Shown here in pieces: positions 16,569 through 25,509 of a stretch of DNA of 64,000 nt (its first letter is position 1; every line of letters starts with the position of its first letter). Location: NCBI RefSeq assembly GCF_005405585.1, contig NZ_BJEQ01000011.1, positions 62,001-126,000 on the forward strand, written 5' to 3'. Both the position numbers and the translations under genes were made by a program. The DNA comes from Agarivorans sp. Toyoura001. GTDB taxonomy: Bacteria > Pseudomonadota > Gammaproteobacteria > Enterobacterales > Celerinatantimonadaceae. Below the pieces are notes generated by a model. That model did no database searches. It was not told the DNA's origin and saw nothing but the letters and a program-made list of their open reading frames with translations.

Positions 16569-16602
16569 AAAAAAGGCGATGTGAATTCACATCGCCTTTT
16601 TT
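16569..16602. terminator. Bidirectional terminator between the peptide pair and the 61-residue gene
   Basis: A perfect palindrome, GGCGATGTGAA/TTCACATCGCC (16575-16596), centred on GAATTC, has six A before it and six T after it. It can end transcription from both sides: the peptide genes on plus and the small gene at 16622-16807 on minus. Confidence 0.92.
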
Positions 16603-16621
16603 GATCTGCTGGTTGGCTAGG

Positions 16622-16807
16622 CTAAGCTGTTGGTCGGCAACGATCACTAAAGCTAGGTTGCTCAAAGTAGTCGTTGAGCAAAGCTAATAACTCTGAGTCT
16701 TGAGTGTGTAATTGAGTATTGCTTAAGGCAATGGTTGGCAAACCTTTGCTAGTTGCTTGAGTCTTTGTGGGGTGAATAGTGGTTTCTTTTTGAAATGCTT
16801 CAAACAT
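16622..16807 (-). CDS. Small protein of unknown function (61 residues)
   Basis: ATG at 16805-16807 is preceded by TAGGAGTT with ideal spacing, and the gene ends at a strong bidirectional terminator, so I believe it is real despite its size. It has no signal peptide or membrane helix; the sequence is polar with a central acidic helix (DSELLALLNDYFEQ) and a single Cys near the C-terminus (DRCRPTA). It converges on the exported peptide pair. A GC-rich dyad GCGCCT/AGGCGC (16831-16844) lies in its leader. The stretch 16845-17019 shows nothing else I can support. Confidence 0.6.
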   Translation of the reverse strand: MFEAFQKETTIHPTKTQATSKGLPTIALSNTQLHTQDSELLALLNDYFEQPSFSDRCRPTA

Positions 16808-17019
16808 AACGAACTCCTAAATATTAGTTCGCGCCTAGAGGCGCTTTAGCGGTATTTGTTAGCCGCCCGCAAGTTGTTGATTAAATCGGCGGCAGAGGTA
16901 GAATGACATTTGGCCATCTAGATGTCTAATTGTGTTTTGCCACAAGTCATAACTATTAGTTATTTATCGAGTTCTGAAAGAGTAAGATAGCCATTCTGCT
17001 TTTGTTTGGGCTGCATTAC

Positions 17020-17391
17020 ATGCTAAAACTGTTTTATATGCTGGTCGCTTGGCTATCAGTATTATTAGGAACACTAGGTATTTTTCTACCTTTGTTACCC
17101 ACTACGCCATTTATTTTGTTGGCGGTAGCCTTGTTTTCGAAAAGCTCACCGCGTTTCGAAGCCTGGTTACAACAGCACCCTACCTTTGGCCCCTTAATTA
17201 ATGATTGGCACCAACATGGTGTGGTGAGCCTCAAAGCTAAATTAAGCGCTACGCTAATGGTCACCATCTCTGCTGGATTAATGCTGTGGATGAATGTGCC
17301 TTGGATTGGAAGAATTGTTGCTGGTGTCTGCCTGCTAGCAGTAATGGTGTTTTTGTGGACTCGCCCTTCCACTAAAAAGTTGCTTCGCTAA
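17020..17391 (+). CDS. YbaN/DUF454-family inner-membrane protein
   Basis: 123 residues with the DUF454 signature: an N-terminal helix WLSVLLGTLGIFLPLLPTTP, then FILLAVALFSKSSPRFEAWL, and two C-terminal helices (LMVTISAGLMLW and VAGVCLLAVMVFLW). The ATG at 17020 matches the E. coli YbaN start; an upstream TTG in frame adds six residues. The family sits in the inner membrane and its function is unknown. It is monocistronic here, with a DUF2845-like gene following after 60 bases. Confidence 0.88.
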   Translation: MLKLFYMLVAWLSVLLGTLGIFLPLLPTTPFILLAVALFSKSSPRFEAWLQQHPTFGPLINDWHQHGVVSLKAKLSATLMVTISAGLMLWMNVPWIGRIVAGVCLLAVMVFLWTRPSTKKLLR

Positions 17392-17451
17392 GCGTCTCTT
17401 TTTCTGTCTATAATTCTTATTAAGTAATAAATTTAATATTAAGGGTTATTG

Positions 17452-17730
17452 ATGCGCATACTGTTTATCGTTTGTAGCTTATTGTTGGCGAATATTGTTC
17501 ATGCGGGTAATGGAACAGAAGTGTCTAATGTGAATTGCAATGGCACGTGGATCCGATCAGGTACCGATAAGCTTGAATTGATAAGCGCTTGTGGCAAACC
17601 AGAATATGAAGAAGTAGTGAGCGGCGATAACTTCAATAAACTTGAAGGCGTATTGTATAAGATTAACGGCAAGAAATATGTTGTGTATTTAAAAACTGGT
17701 CAAGTGGTGAAAATAGAGTGGTTACGTTAA
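17452..17730 (+). CDS. Exported DUF2845-like small protein
   Basis: 92 residues. A signal peptide (MRILFIVCSLLLANIVHA) is followed by a small domain with three Cys (NVNCNG and ISACGKP) and the pattern G-T-x-K-x-E-L-x-x-x-CGKP, seen in DUF2845-type periplasmic proteins. The end, YVVYLKTGQVVKIEWL, is a beta-hairpin. ATG 17452 has AAGGG 6 bases upstream. Function unknown; the family label is from memory of its pattern and could be wrong. Confidence 0.7.
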   Translation: MRILFIVCSLLLANIVHAGNGTEVSNVNCNGTWIRSGTDKLELISACGKPEYEEVVSGDNFNKLEGVLYKINGKKYVVYLKTGQVVKIEWLR

Positions 17731-17757
17731 ACCGCGCCCTTAGCGAGCGCGGTTTAA
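17727..17757. terminator. Bidirectional terminator between the DUF2845-like gene and hemL
   Basis: TTAAACCGCGC (17727-17737) is the exact reverse complement of GCGCGGTTTAA (17747-17757), with a 9-base loop. It overlaps the stop codon of the plus-strand gene and lies 5 bases past the hemL stop, so it can serve both converging genes. Confidence 0.8.
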
Positions 17758-17762
17758 TAAGC

Positions 17763-19046
17763 TTATTTTAGTTGAGCAAAACAGCGCTCTGCTGCCGCAA
17801 TGGTGGCGTCAATATCCGCTTCGGTATGCGCATACGAAGTAAATGACGCCTCAAAAGCTGAAGGCGCTAAGTAAATACCTTCTTCTAACATCAAGTGGAA
17901 AAACGTCTTAAAGCGTTCTGCATCACAAGCACAAGCTTGGGCGAAGTTAGTCACACTTGTTTCTTCAGTGAAGAAGAAACCTAACATTGCGCCTACCTGA
18001 TTTACGGCCAGTGGAATCGCTTGGCGATCAGCGGCTTCTTTCAGGCCTTTGGCTAAGCGTTCTGTGATTGCATTTAAGTGCTGGTGAACCGTTGGATCTT
18101 TAAGTGCAGTTAGCGCTGCTAAGCCAGCAGCCATCGCGATAGGGTTACCCGATAGCGTGCCTGCTTGGTAAACTGGGCCAATAGGCGCCAGTTTATCCAT
18201 AATTTCTTTGCTACCACCAAATGCGCCTACCGGCATGCCGCCGCCAATGACTTTACCTAAGCAGGTTAGATCAGGTTTAACGCCGTAATGTGCTTGAGCT
18301 CCACCTAGCGATACGCGAAAACCTGTCATCACTTCATCAATAATGAATACCGCTTGGTATTTATCACAAATCGCACGCAAGCCTTCTAAAAAGCCCTTCA
18401 CTGGGGGAATACAGTTCATGTTGCCGGCCACTGGCTCAACAATAATACAGGCGATGTCTTCAGGATATTCGGCAAACAGTGCTTCTACAGAGGCTAAATC
18501 GTTGTATGTCGCAGTAAGAGTGTGTTGGGCAAAGTCTGCAGGAATGCCCGGCGAACTTGGCTGGCCAAGGGTTAATGCGCCAGAGCCTGCTTTTACTAAT
18601 AACGAGTCGGCATGGCCGTGGTAGCAACCTTCAAACTTTAATATTTTGTCACGGTTAGTATAACCGCGAGCCAAGCGAATCGCGCTCATGGTCGCTTCAG
18701 TACCAGAACTCACCATGCGTACTTGATCCATAGACGGCACTAATTCACATACTAGGTTTGCCATGTCTATTTCAGTGGCAGTAGGCGCACCAAAACTTAA
18801 ACCTTTGGCGGCTGCGTCAATCACTGCTTGGCGAATAGCGGGGTGGTTGTGGCCTAAAATCATTGGCCCCCACGATCCAACATAATCAATGTAGCTATTG
18901 CCGTCAGCATCATAAATGCGGGCGCCGTCGGCTCGTTCAATAAACACTGGCGTACCGCCCACGCCATTAAAGGCACGCACTGGAGAGTTAACACCACCAG
19001 GTATGGTTTGCTGGGCTTGGCTAAAGAGTTGTTCTGAGCGAGACAT
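17763..19046 (-). CDS. hemL: Glutamate-1-semialdehyde 2,1-aminomutase
   Basis: PLP enzyme that converts glutamate-1-semialdehyde into 5-aminolevulinate, the precursor of heme and other tetrapyrroles. 427 residues, standard length. Clear features are the N-terminal [28 protein letters not shown], the cofactor segment [11 protein letters not shown] and the PLP lysine in [14 protein letters not shown] (about residues 262-275). Start ATG 19044-19046 has AGGATG upstream. Proximity of hemL to erpA, separated by one gene, recalls the E. coli order hemL-clcA-erpA. Confidence 0.97.
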   Translation of the reverse strand: MSRSEQLFSQAQQTIPGGVNSPVRAFNGVGGTPVFIERADGARIYDADGNSYIDYVGSWGPMILGHNHPAIRQAVIDAAAKGLSFGAPTATEIDMANLVCELVPSMDQVRMVSSGTEATMSAIRLARGYTNRDKILKFEGCYHGHADSLLVKAGSGALTLGQPSSPGIPADFAQHTLTATYNDLASVEALFAEYPEDIACIIVEPVAGNMNCIPPVKGFLEGLRAICDKYQAVFIIDEVMTGFRVSLGGAQAHYGVKPDLTCLGKVIGGGMPVGAFGGSKEIMDKLAPIGPVYQAGTLSGNPIAMAAGLAALTALKDPTVHQHLNAITERLAKGLKEAADRQAIPLAVNQVGAMLGFFFTEETSVTNFAQACACDAERFKTFFHLMLEEGIYLAPSAFEASFTSYAHTEADIDATIAAAERCFAQLK

Positions 19047-19194
19047 AAAGCATCCTTTAATATCAAAAATACTGGCCGCTTGGGCGCTAAATTGGGCTCA
19101 CTATAGCAAACTATCTACGGGGGCTACATCTCTGGTTTGTTGCCGGAGATAAATCTGGGTAAACTGTCGTTTTTTCAGGGTAAGTGGGTAGAAA

Positions 19195-19854
19195 GTGGCA
19201 AAGCCGAAGTTGTTAGTGGTGAGTTTAATTGGCGCGTTAGCTTTAACAAGTGTTTATGGTTTATCGGTGGTGGTTGAAGAAAAAGACCAAATGATTAGCC
19301 AATTGCAACTGCGTTTAAGTAATGCCCTTGATAGCCAATCGGTTTTACAACAGCGTTTATCCATGGTGCAGCTAGAGCAAGATACTGGCTTAGCCGAAGT
19401 GGCTCAGCTTAAACGCAATATTGATGAGCTAACCCAGCAAAATGTAAGCATCACCGAAGAGTTACTGGTATACCGAACCATTATGGCGCCCGAGCAACAA
19501 GCTGGCGGCATGAAGATAGAGCAGTTACATATCGAGCCAATGCTCAGCCCTGGTTATTATCGTATGCAAGTATTGCTGATGCAGGTTGCGCGCAATAAAC
19601 GTTGGCTAAAAGGCGATTTAGAATTACTGGTTATCGGAAGCCAAGACCTGCAGCCTGCTCAATACTCACTAAGCGAACTGCAGCAAGAATCCGCTGCACT
19701 TAGCTTTAAGTTTCATTATTTTCAAGAAGTAAATGCCGACTTAAAGTTGCCGGATGGGTTTAAGCCGGAGCGCATAGAGCTTACGGCAAAAGTGAAAGGC
19801 AATAAGTGGAACAAGAAGGCCGAAATCGTTCATCAGCAAAACTGGCCGAACTAG
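19195..19854 (+). CDS. DUF6776-like membrane-anchored coiled-coil protein
   Basis: 219 residues from GTG 19195. One N-terminal membrane helix (LLVVSLIGALALTSVYGLSV) is followed by a coiled coil (about residues 28-90, KDQMISQLQLRLSNALDS onward) and a C-terminal beta-rich domain (YYRMQVLLMQVARNKRWLKG, FKFHYFQEVNADLKLPDG). This matches the DUF6776 family of gammaproteobacteria, thought to be inner-membrane proteins facing the periplasm; function unknown. It is transcribed divergently from hemL and lies 69 bases upstream of erpA, so it may share a transcript with erpA. Confidence 0.75.
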   Translation: MAKPKLLVVSLIGALALTSVYGLSVVVEEKDQMISQLQLRLSNALDSQSVLQQRLSMVQLEQDTGLAEVAQLKRNIDELTQQNVSITEELLVYRTIMAPEQQAGGMKIEQLHIEPMLSPGYYRMQVLLMQVARNKRWLKGDLELLVIGSQDLQPAQYSLSELQQESAALSFKFHYFQEVNADLKLPDGFKPERIELTAKVKGNKWNKKAEIVHQQNWPN

Positions 19855-19923
19855 GATAATACTTGAACAAATTACTCAGGTATTAGATAATCTGCGCCAG
19901 TTAACATATTTAAGGAATTGATA

Positions 19924-20283
19924 GTGTCAGAGCAAGCTGTAACTGAACAAGCCGCATTTCCGATTCAATTTACCGATGCCGCTGCATCACGTGTAAAAGA
20001 GTTGGTTGCTGAAGAAGAAAATCCAGCACTAATGTTGCGTGTCTATGTCACCGGCGGTGGTTGCTCTGGGTTCTCTTACGGATTTACTTTCGATGAAAAA
20101 GTGAATGAAGGCGACACCTTAGTAGAGAAGCAGGGCGTATCAATGGTTGTTGACTCAATGAGCCTACAATACTTGGTTGGCGGCATTGTTGATTTTACCT
20201 CAGGCTTAGAGGGTTCACGTTTCTTAGTGAACAACCCTAATGCGAATACAACCTGTGGCTGTGGGTCTTCTTTTAGTATTTAG
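19924..20283 (+). CDS. erpA: Iron-sulfur cluster insertion protein ErpA
   Basis: A-type carrier that delivers Fe-S clusters to apo-proteins, in E. coli including isoprenoid-pathway IspG/IspH. 119 residues from GTG 19924, which has AAGGA 7 bases upstream; the TTG two codons earlier is less well spaced. The three cluster-binding Cys are in GGGCSGF and TTCGCGSSF at the C-terminus, and MSLQYLVGG is the usual ErpA core. Terminates at a hairpin 35 bases downstream. Confidence 0.96.
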   Translation: MSEQAVTEQAAFPIQFTDAAASRVKELVAEEENPALMLRVYVTGGGCSGFSYGFTFDEKVNEGDTLVEKQGVSMVVDSMSLQYLVGGIVDFTSGLEGSRFLVNNPNANTTCGCGSSFSI

Positions 20284-20317
20284 ATTTTAATAATAGCTAA
20301 TGTTTGTATTGTTTTGT

Positions 20318-20348
20318 AAGCCACCGCAAGGTGGCTTTGTTGTTTCTT
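20318..20348 (+). terminator. Rho-independent terminator after erpA
   Basis: AAGCCACC (20318-20325) pairs with GGTGGCTT (20330-20337) around a GCAA tetraloop, followed by TTTGTTGTTT. Confidence 0.88.
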
Positions 20349-20469
20349 AGTCTTAGCACAGGCTTTGTAGCAAATTTGTCAGTAGTATTCTTGAAAGCAT
20401 ATAGATCAAAGGCTCTACCTAGTATACTGATTCTCTTACCATTGAATCGTCAACAGGGAGTGTTTGATT

Positions 20470-21573
20470 GTGTCTGCCGTAAAACAATTTTTTGCTGCTC
20501 GCCCATATATTTTTTCTATCATTATTGTTATCGCAGTTGTCTTATGGATGCTCTCTGGACAACTTAGCTCTGCAGAAAAAGCACCGCTAGATTCGACTAA
20601 AACCGAGCATCAACTTACTCGAGTACAAGTTAAAACTTTTACTGCTGAGCCCATCGAACGTAGCTTGCATTTATACGGTCAAACCGAAGCGCGTCGTCAA
20701 AGTGTTATTTCTGCTGAAGTTTCTGGCCGACTAGTGGAATTTTTGGTTGCCGAAGGGCGCCCTATCAAAAAAGGCCAAGCCTTAGCCCGTTTAGATATTC
20801 AAGACCGTCGCTCGCAGCTATTACGCGCCGAAGCATTACTTGAGCAGCGCACCATTGAATATGCTGGTGTAAAAGCTTTAAGCAAGCAAGGATTCCAAGG
20901 TAAAGCGCGTTTGGCCGAAGCCAAAGCATCCTTAGTTGAAGCTGAATCAATGGTAAAAACCCTTAATTTGGCGATTGATAACACCTTAGTGCTATCGCCT
21001 TACACAGGTATTTTTGAAGAGAACATTGTAGAAGCGGGTGCTTACCTAGGCATTGGTGACCCGATTCTTCGGTTAGCCGATACCCAACAGTTATTGGTAC
21101 GCACCGACGTATCTGAGCGCGATATCTCCCAGTTAAAGTTAGATAAAAAAGCCTACGTGACCTTGGTTACTGGCCAAGAAGTAGAAGGCACTATCGATTT
21201 CATCGCCACCTTGTCTGATGCCAATACCCGCACTTTTAAAGTAGAAGTACTGCTAGAAAACCAAGACCAAAAACTGATGGCCGGCGTTAGTGCCAGTGTG
21301 CGCATTCCCTTAGAAGAAGTGGCTGCCATTAAAGTTAGCCCTGCGGTATTGGCCTTAGATGAGCAAGGTAACCTAGGCGTTAAAACGGTAGTGGACGACG
21401 TGGTGCAGTTTATCCCGGCGGATTTAGTACGCTCAGATCCAGATGGTGCTTGGTTATCAGGCTTTACTGGCGATAATGATGTAATTGTACTGGGCCAAGG
21501 CTTTGTACGTGAAGGTGACAAGGTTGAACCGGTTACCAAAGCGGAGCTACTCGCCCAAGAGAGGCTTGAATAA
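20470..21573 (+). CDS. RND efflux periplasmic adaptor (membrane fusion protein)
   Basis: 367 residues from GTG 20470 (GGGAG about 9 bases upstream; a TTG two codons earlier is possible). A membrane anchor (IFSIIIVIAVVLWML) precedes the adaptor domains: barrel-sandwich/lipoyl (GQTEARRQSVISAEVSGR, then VAEGRPIKKGQALARLD), a helical hairpin (about residues 110-160) and a beta-barrel (YVTLVTGQEVEGTIDFI). It links the pump encoded next, whose ATG overlaps its stop by one base, to an outer-membrane channel. No TolC-type gene is present, so the channel must be encoded elsewhere. Substrate unknown. Confidence 0.92.
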   Translation: MSAVKQFFAARPYIFSIIIVIAVVLWMLSGQLSSAEKAPLDSTKTEHQLTRVQVKTFTAEPIERSLHLYGQTEARRQSVISAEVSGRLVEFLVAEGRPIKKGQALARLDIQDRRSQLLRAEALLEQRTIEYAGVKALSKQGFQGKARLAEAKASLVEAESMVKTLNLAIDNTLVLSPYTGIFEENIVEAGAYLGIGDPILRLADTQQLLVRTDVSERDISQLKLDKKAYVTLVTGQEVEGTIDFIATLSDANTRTFKVEVLLENQDQKLMAGVSASVRIPLEEVAAIKVSPAVLALDEQGNLGVKTVVDDVVQFIPADLVRSDPDGAWLSGFTGDNDVIVLGQGFVREGDKVEPVTKAELLAQERLE

Positions 21574-24500
21574 TGCACGCCTTTATTGAAGCGGTTTTGT
21601 CGCGCACCCGCACGGTGCTGTCGCTGTTGGTGTTCTTGTTTATCGCCGGCATCATTACCTATAACAATATCCCTAAAGAATCGGATCCCGATGTAGAGAT
21701 CCCGGTTATTTATGTGTCTATTCCGCACGACGGTATTTCGCCGCAAGACGCCGAACGCTTGCTGCTTCGCCCTATGGAGCAAGAGCTGCAAGGTTTAGAG
21801 GGCATTAAGGAAATGACCGCCACCGCGAGCGAGGGCCATGGCTCGGTGGTATTAGAGTTTATAGTTGGAGTAGACATCGACCAAGCCTTGTCCGATGTAC
21901 GCGCTAAAGTAGACCAAGCTAAACCTAAATTACCAGCTGGCGGCGACGAACCTGAGGTGCATCAAGTGACCTTGGCCACCGAGCAACCAGCTATTACTGT
22001 ATTGCTGTCTGGTGACTTGCCACAACGTGCGTTGCTAACCATTGCACGTGACCTGCAAGACCAAATGGAAACCATGAAGCAGGTATTAGAAGTAAACATT
22101 GGTGGTGACCGTGAAGACTTCTTAGAGATTATTGTTAACCCGCTGCTGATGGAATCTTATGGGCTCGACCAAGCCGACATTTACAACTTAGTTAGCCGTA
22201 ATAACCGCTTAGTTACCGCAGGCACCTTAGATACTGGTAACGGCCGCTTTGCAGTAAAAGTACCAGCAGTATTTGAAAACGTTAAAGACGTTATTGAGTT
22301 ACCGATTAAAGTGGACGGTGACCGCATTGTTACCTTTGGAGATGTAGCATCTGCACGCCGCACCTTTAAAGACGCTAGCACCTACGCTCGAGTAAACGGC
22401 AAACCCACTATTTCTTTAGAAGTGAGTAAACGCCCCGGCGAAAACCTGATTGAAACCATTGAGCAGGTTAAACAGCTGATAGCCGACGAACGTAAGTTTT
22501 GGCCAGACTCGGTGATTGTGGATTACGCTGGCGACAAATCAAAAGACATTCGCACCATGTTGTCGGAGCTGCAAAACAACATTTTGTCTGCGGTGTTACT
22601 GGTAGTGGTGGTGATTATCGCGGTAATGGGCGTGCGCTCATCCTTGTTGGTCGGCATTGCTATTCCGGGCTCATTCTTAGCCGGTATTTTGGTGTTATCG
22701 CTGGGCGGCCTTACCATTAATATGATCGTTTTGTTCTCGCTGATTATGGCGGTGGGCATGCTGGTGGATGGTGCCATTGTGGTCACCGAGTTTGCCGATA
22801 GGCAAATGAGTGAAGGCGTACCACGGCACCAAGCTTACTCGCTGGCATCACAACGTATGGCATGGCCAATCATTGCTTCTACCGCAACTACCTTAGCGGC
22901 GTTTGCACCGTTGCTGGCGTGGCCGGGCATGGTCGGGCAGTTTATGGGGTACTTGCCGTTAACCTTGATTGCCACCTTAAGTGCTTCGCTGGTGATGGCG
23001 TTGATCTTTGTACCTTCGCTAGGCAATATTTTTGGTCGCCCGCGTAAGCTAAGTGCTAAGCAGCAACAAGCGCTGATTAAAGCTGACCAAGGACAATGGA
23101 AAGACCTACAAGGTTTAACTGGTGTCTATTTACGGGTATTGCATAAGGCAGTAAATGCACCGTTGCGCGTATTAGCTTTGGGCATTGTTATCGCCGTTGT
23201 AGTGATTATGGCCTACGGCAGTGCTGGTAAAGGGGTAGAGTTTTTCCCAGATGTAGAGCCCGTAGGTTACAACATAATTGTGCGCTCTCATGGCGATTAT
23301 TCTACCGATGAAAAGCTACAAGTGATGTTAGAAGTAGAGCGTAGAATCGTTGAGCTTGATGATTACGACACCCTCTACACCAAAGTGGGTGGCGACCAAT
23401 TAGGCGATATTCGAGTAAATCTTAAAGACTGGAATGAGCGTCGTCCAGCTAACGAAATCATTGAAGATATGCGTTCGCGCCTAGCGCCCATCGCTGGTTT
23501 AGAAATTGAGTTTCGCAAAGATAAAGCAGGCCCGCCAGCGGGTAAAGATGTGCAGCTAGAACTTAGCTCTCGCTTTCCTGAGCGCTTAGAACCTATGGCG
23601 AAAAAGATCCGTACAATGGTGGACGATAATCCGCACTTTGTTAACGCCGAAGACTCTACCACTAAGCCAGGCATTGAATGGCAGCTTAAAGTTGACCGCG
23701 CTAAAGCCGCCCGTTTTGGCGCCGACGTAACGCTGCTGGGTAATACCGTACAGTTTGTGACTAATGGTTTAAATATCGGTGATTATCGTCCCGATGATGT
23801 GGATGATGAGCTAGAAATCCGAGTTCGTTTTCCAGAAGAAAATCGTAGCATTAGCCGTTTAAGTGAACTACGGGTTAAAACGGGATACGGTTTAGTGCCT
23901 ATCACTAACTTTGTTTCTTTAGAAGCTAAGCCTAAGCAAGACGTGATTAACAAAGTAGACGGCCGCCAAGTGATTACGGTTAGTGCCGATATGGCACCAG
24001 GGCAAAACCTAAGTTTAGAATTGCCGCTATTACAAGAGCAGCTTAAACAACTAGAGCTAGACCCCTTGGTTGAGGTGAAACTTCGCGGCCAAAACGAAGA
24101 CGAACAAGAAACCATGGACTTTTTAGGCAAGGCCTTTATGGTGGCGCTGTTTGTTATGGGGCTTATTTTGGTTACCCAGTTTAATAGCTTCTACCAAGCT
24201 TTGCTTATCTTGTCGGCGGTAGTGTTTTCTACCATAGGGGTATTACTGGGGCTGTTAGTGGCAGGGCAAGCCTTCGGCATTATTATGAGTGGCCTAGGGG
24301 TCATTACTTTGGCAGGGATTGTGGTGAACAACAATATTGTATTGATTGATACCTACAACGTATTACGCAGGCAAGGCATACCGGCGCAAGAAGCAATTAT
24401 GCGCACTGGCGCCCAGCGTTTACGCCCAGTAATGCTAACTACCATCACCACTATTTTGGGTTTAATGCCCATGGTGTTGCAGCTGAATATTGATGTATTC

Positions 24501-24701
24501 GAACGCACGATTGAAGTGGGCGCACCCTCTTCACAATGGTGGTCTCAATTGGCTACTGCAGTAGCGGGTGGTTTAAGTTTTGCTACTTTGCTGACTTTAA
24601 TCCTGACCCCATGTTTATTGATGTTAGGCGCTAAGTTTAGCCGAAAAGATAAATACGCAGAGCTTGAAGAAGCCAAAGAACAAGAGATGTTAGGGGCGTA
24701 G
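21573..24701 (+). CDS. RND-family efflux pump (AcrB-like permease)
   Basis: 1042 residues with the full RND plan: TM1 (VLSLLVFLFIAGIITYN), large periplasmic loop starting with IPKESDPDVEIPVIYVSIPH, TM2-6 after residue about 335, a second large loop, and TM8-12 near the C-terminus. Start and stop overlap the adaptor gene (TAATG), so expression is coupled. In TM4 the relay motif reads GMLVDGAIVVTEF: Asp399 is kept, but the second Asp of AcrB (LVDDA) is Gly. In TM10 the sequence GIVVNNNIVLID (Asn919-921) has no equivalent of AcrB Lys940. This places it in a branch of proton-driven exporters distinct from AcrB itself. Substrates cannot be told from sequence. Confidence 0.92.
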   Translation: MHAFIEAVLSRTRTVLSLLVFLFIAGIITYNNIPKESDPDVEIPVIYVSIPHDGISPQDAERLLLRPMEQELQGLEGIKEMTATASEGHGSVVLEFIVGVDIDQALSDVRAKVDQAKPKLPAGGDEPEVHQVTLATEQPAITVLLSGDLPQRALLTIARDLQDQMETMKQVLEVNIGGDREDFLEIIVNPLLMESYGLDQADIYNLVSRNNRLVTAGTLDTGNGRFAVKVPAVFENVKDVIELPIKVDGDRIVTFGDVASARRTFKDASTYARVNGKPTISLEVSKRPGENLIETIEQVKQLIADERKFWPDSVIVDYAGDKSKDIRTMLSELQNNILSAVLLVVVVIIAVMGVRSSLLVGIAIPGSFLAGILVLSLGGLTINMIVLFSLIMAVGMLVDGAIVVTEFADRQMSEGVPRHQAYSLASQRMAWPIIASTATTLAAFAPLLAWPGMVGQFMGYLPLTLIATLSASLVMALIFVPSLGNIFGRPRKLSAKQQQALIKADQGQWKDLQGLTGVYLRVLHKAVNAPLRVLALGIVIAVVVIMAYGSAGKGVEFFPDVEPVGYNIIVRSHGDYSTDEKLQVMLEVERRIVELDDYDTLYTKVGGDQLGDIRVNLKDWNERRPANEIIEDMRSRLAPIAGLEIEFRKDKAGPPAGKDVQLELSSRFPERLEPMAKKIRTMVDDNPHFVNAEDSTTKPGIEWQLKVDRAKAARFGADVTLLGNTVQFVTNGLNIGDYRPDDVDDELEIRVRFPEENRSISRLSELRVKTGYGLVPITNFVSLEAKPKQDVINKVDGRQVITVSADMAPGQNLSLELPLLQEQLKQLELDPLVEVKLRGQNEDEQETMDFLGKAFMVALFVMGLILVTQFNSFYQALLILSAVVFSTIGVLLGLLVAGQAFGIIMSGLGVITLAGIVVNNNIVLIDTYNVLRRQGIPAQEAIMRTGAQRLRPVMLTTITTILGLMPMVLQLNIDVFERTIEVGAPSSQWWSQLATAVAGGLSFATLLTLILTPCLLMLGAKFSRKDKYAELEEAKEQEMLGA

Positions 24702-24825
24702 TTAATGGCCTAGCCTTTGTCGCTTAGTTTTAATGTCAACTCTCTTAGGTTTTACTATGCTAAGACTTAAGGGGGAACCCTTCTATTTTGTTGTGGTTTA
24801 CAGGTGATTTAGCCAGGTAAAAGTA

Positions 24826-25059
24826 ATGAAAGTTTATGGTTATTCAAAGAGCATTGAAGGTAATTCTCCTTTGATATTGTCCGAGATTACTTTATCAACT
24901 AATGCTAAAGAGTTACGAGAAATAGCTAAGTTCTTAGAGCAAGCGGCTAACAAAATGGACAGAAATGGCAGTGGCTTTGAGCATCTGCATTTATCTGATT
25001 TTTCTACTTCAATTGAAGGACCTGACTTAATTATATTTGATGAGCCGACCTTGAAGTAA
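24826..25059 (+). CDS. Imm32-like immunity protein (orphan)
   Basis: 77 residues beginning MKVYGYSKSIEGNSPLILSE, then a helix TNAKELREIAKFLEQAANKM, then GSGFEHLHLSDF and a C-terminal PDLIIFDEP. This pattern (short strand, E-L-x-x-I-A-x-F-L helix, H-x-H-L-x-D, P-D-I/L-I-V/I) matches my memory of the Imm32 family, immunity proteins of polymorphic toxin systems. No toxin, VgrG, Rhs or contact-dependent inhibition gene is adjacent, so if the call is right it is an orphan. It lies alone, 124 bases after the RND pump gene and 65 bases before a DUF1330-like gene on the same strand. Confidence 0.55.
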   Translation: MKVYGYSKSIEGNSPLILSEITLSTNAKELREIAKFLEQAANKMDRNGSGFEHLHLSDFSTSIEGPDLIIFDEPTLK

Positions 25060-25124
25060 AACACCTTAATACCTTTAGATTAGGTATTCATCGTTACCGA
25101 CAGTAACCAAAAAGAGTAGTTCAA

Positions 25125-25430
25125 ATGTCATATGAAATGTTAGTGGGTTTACATGTATTAGATGACGATATGTACCTGCAGTACCGTGATGCGATGAAGC
25201 CGATTCTCTCAAGTTACGGCGGCGGTTTTGGTTACGACTTTAAGGTGTCTGAAGTATTACGCCCTGAGGAGAATAGGGATATTAACCGTGTTTTTACTAT
25301 TTATTTTTCCGAACGTTCAGCGAAGGAAGCCTTCTTTGCTAATCCTGAATACTTGAAAGTAAGAGAGCGCTACTTTGAAGGCTCTGTGGCTAGTACTACT
25401 ATCATTTCCAGCTATGAGAAAAACAGCTAG
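25125..25430 (+). CDS. DUF1330-like dimeric alpha-beta barrel protein
   Basis: 101 residues. The shape is strand (YEMLVGLHVLD), helix with MYLQYRDAMKPILSSYGG, strand (FGYDFKVSEVLR), strand (NRVFTIYFSERS), helix (AKEAFFANPEYLKVRERYF) and final strand, as in the DUF1330/ABM-type ferredoxin-like fold. Family members are small dimeric proteins of unsettled function. The upstream SD is weak (AAGAGTAG). It precedes the MarR module and converges on the marR gene. Confidence 0.7.
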   Translation: MSYEMLVGLHVLDDDMYLQYRDAMKPILSSYGGGFGYDFKVSEVLRPEENRDINRVFTIYFSERSAKEAFFANPEYLKVRERYFEGSVASTTIISSYEKNS

Positions 25431-25509
25431 CTAGGCTCTTATTATTGACGTGGGCTGGGGTGGAAGTTGGCCAGTTAAAACCTGTGCTCAGCCCTTATAT
25501 TACTTGCCA

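Noticed and set aside
20304..20567. 87-codon plus-strand frame before the RND adaptor
   Set aside because: It spans the erpA terminator and overlaps the adaptor start in another frame; Cys- and Phe-rich chance sequence.
21153..21791. 212-codon minus-strand frame inside the RND genes
   Set aside because: It is the mirror of the well-supported adaptor and pump coding frames and has no motif.
24769..24782. AAGGG-GGAA-CCCTT hairpin after the RND pump gene
   Set aside because: The stem is only five pairs with no good T run; too weak to call a terminator.
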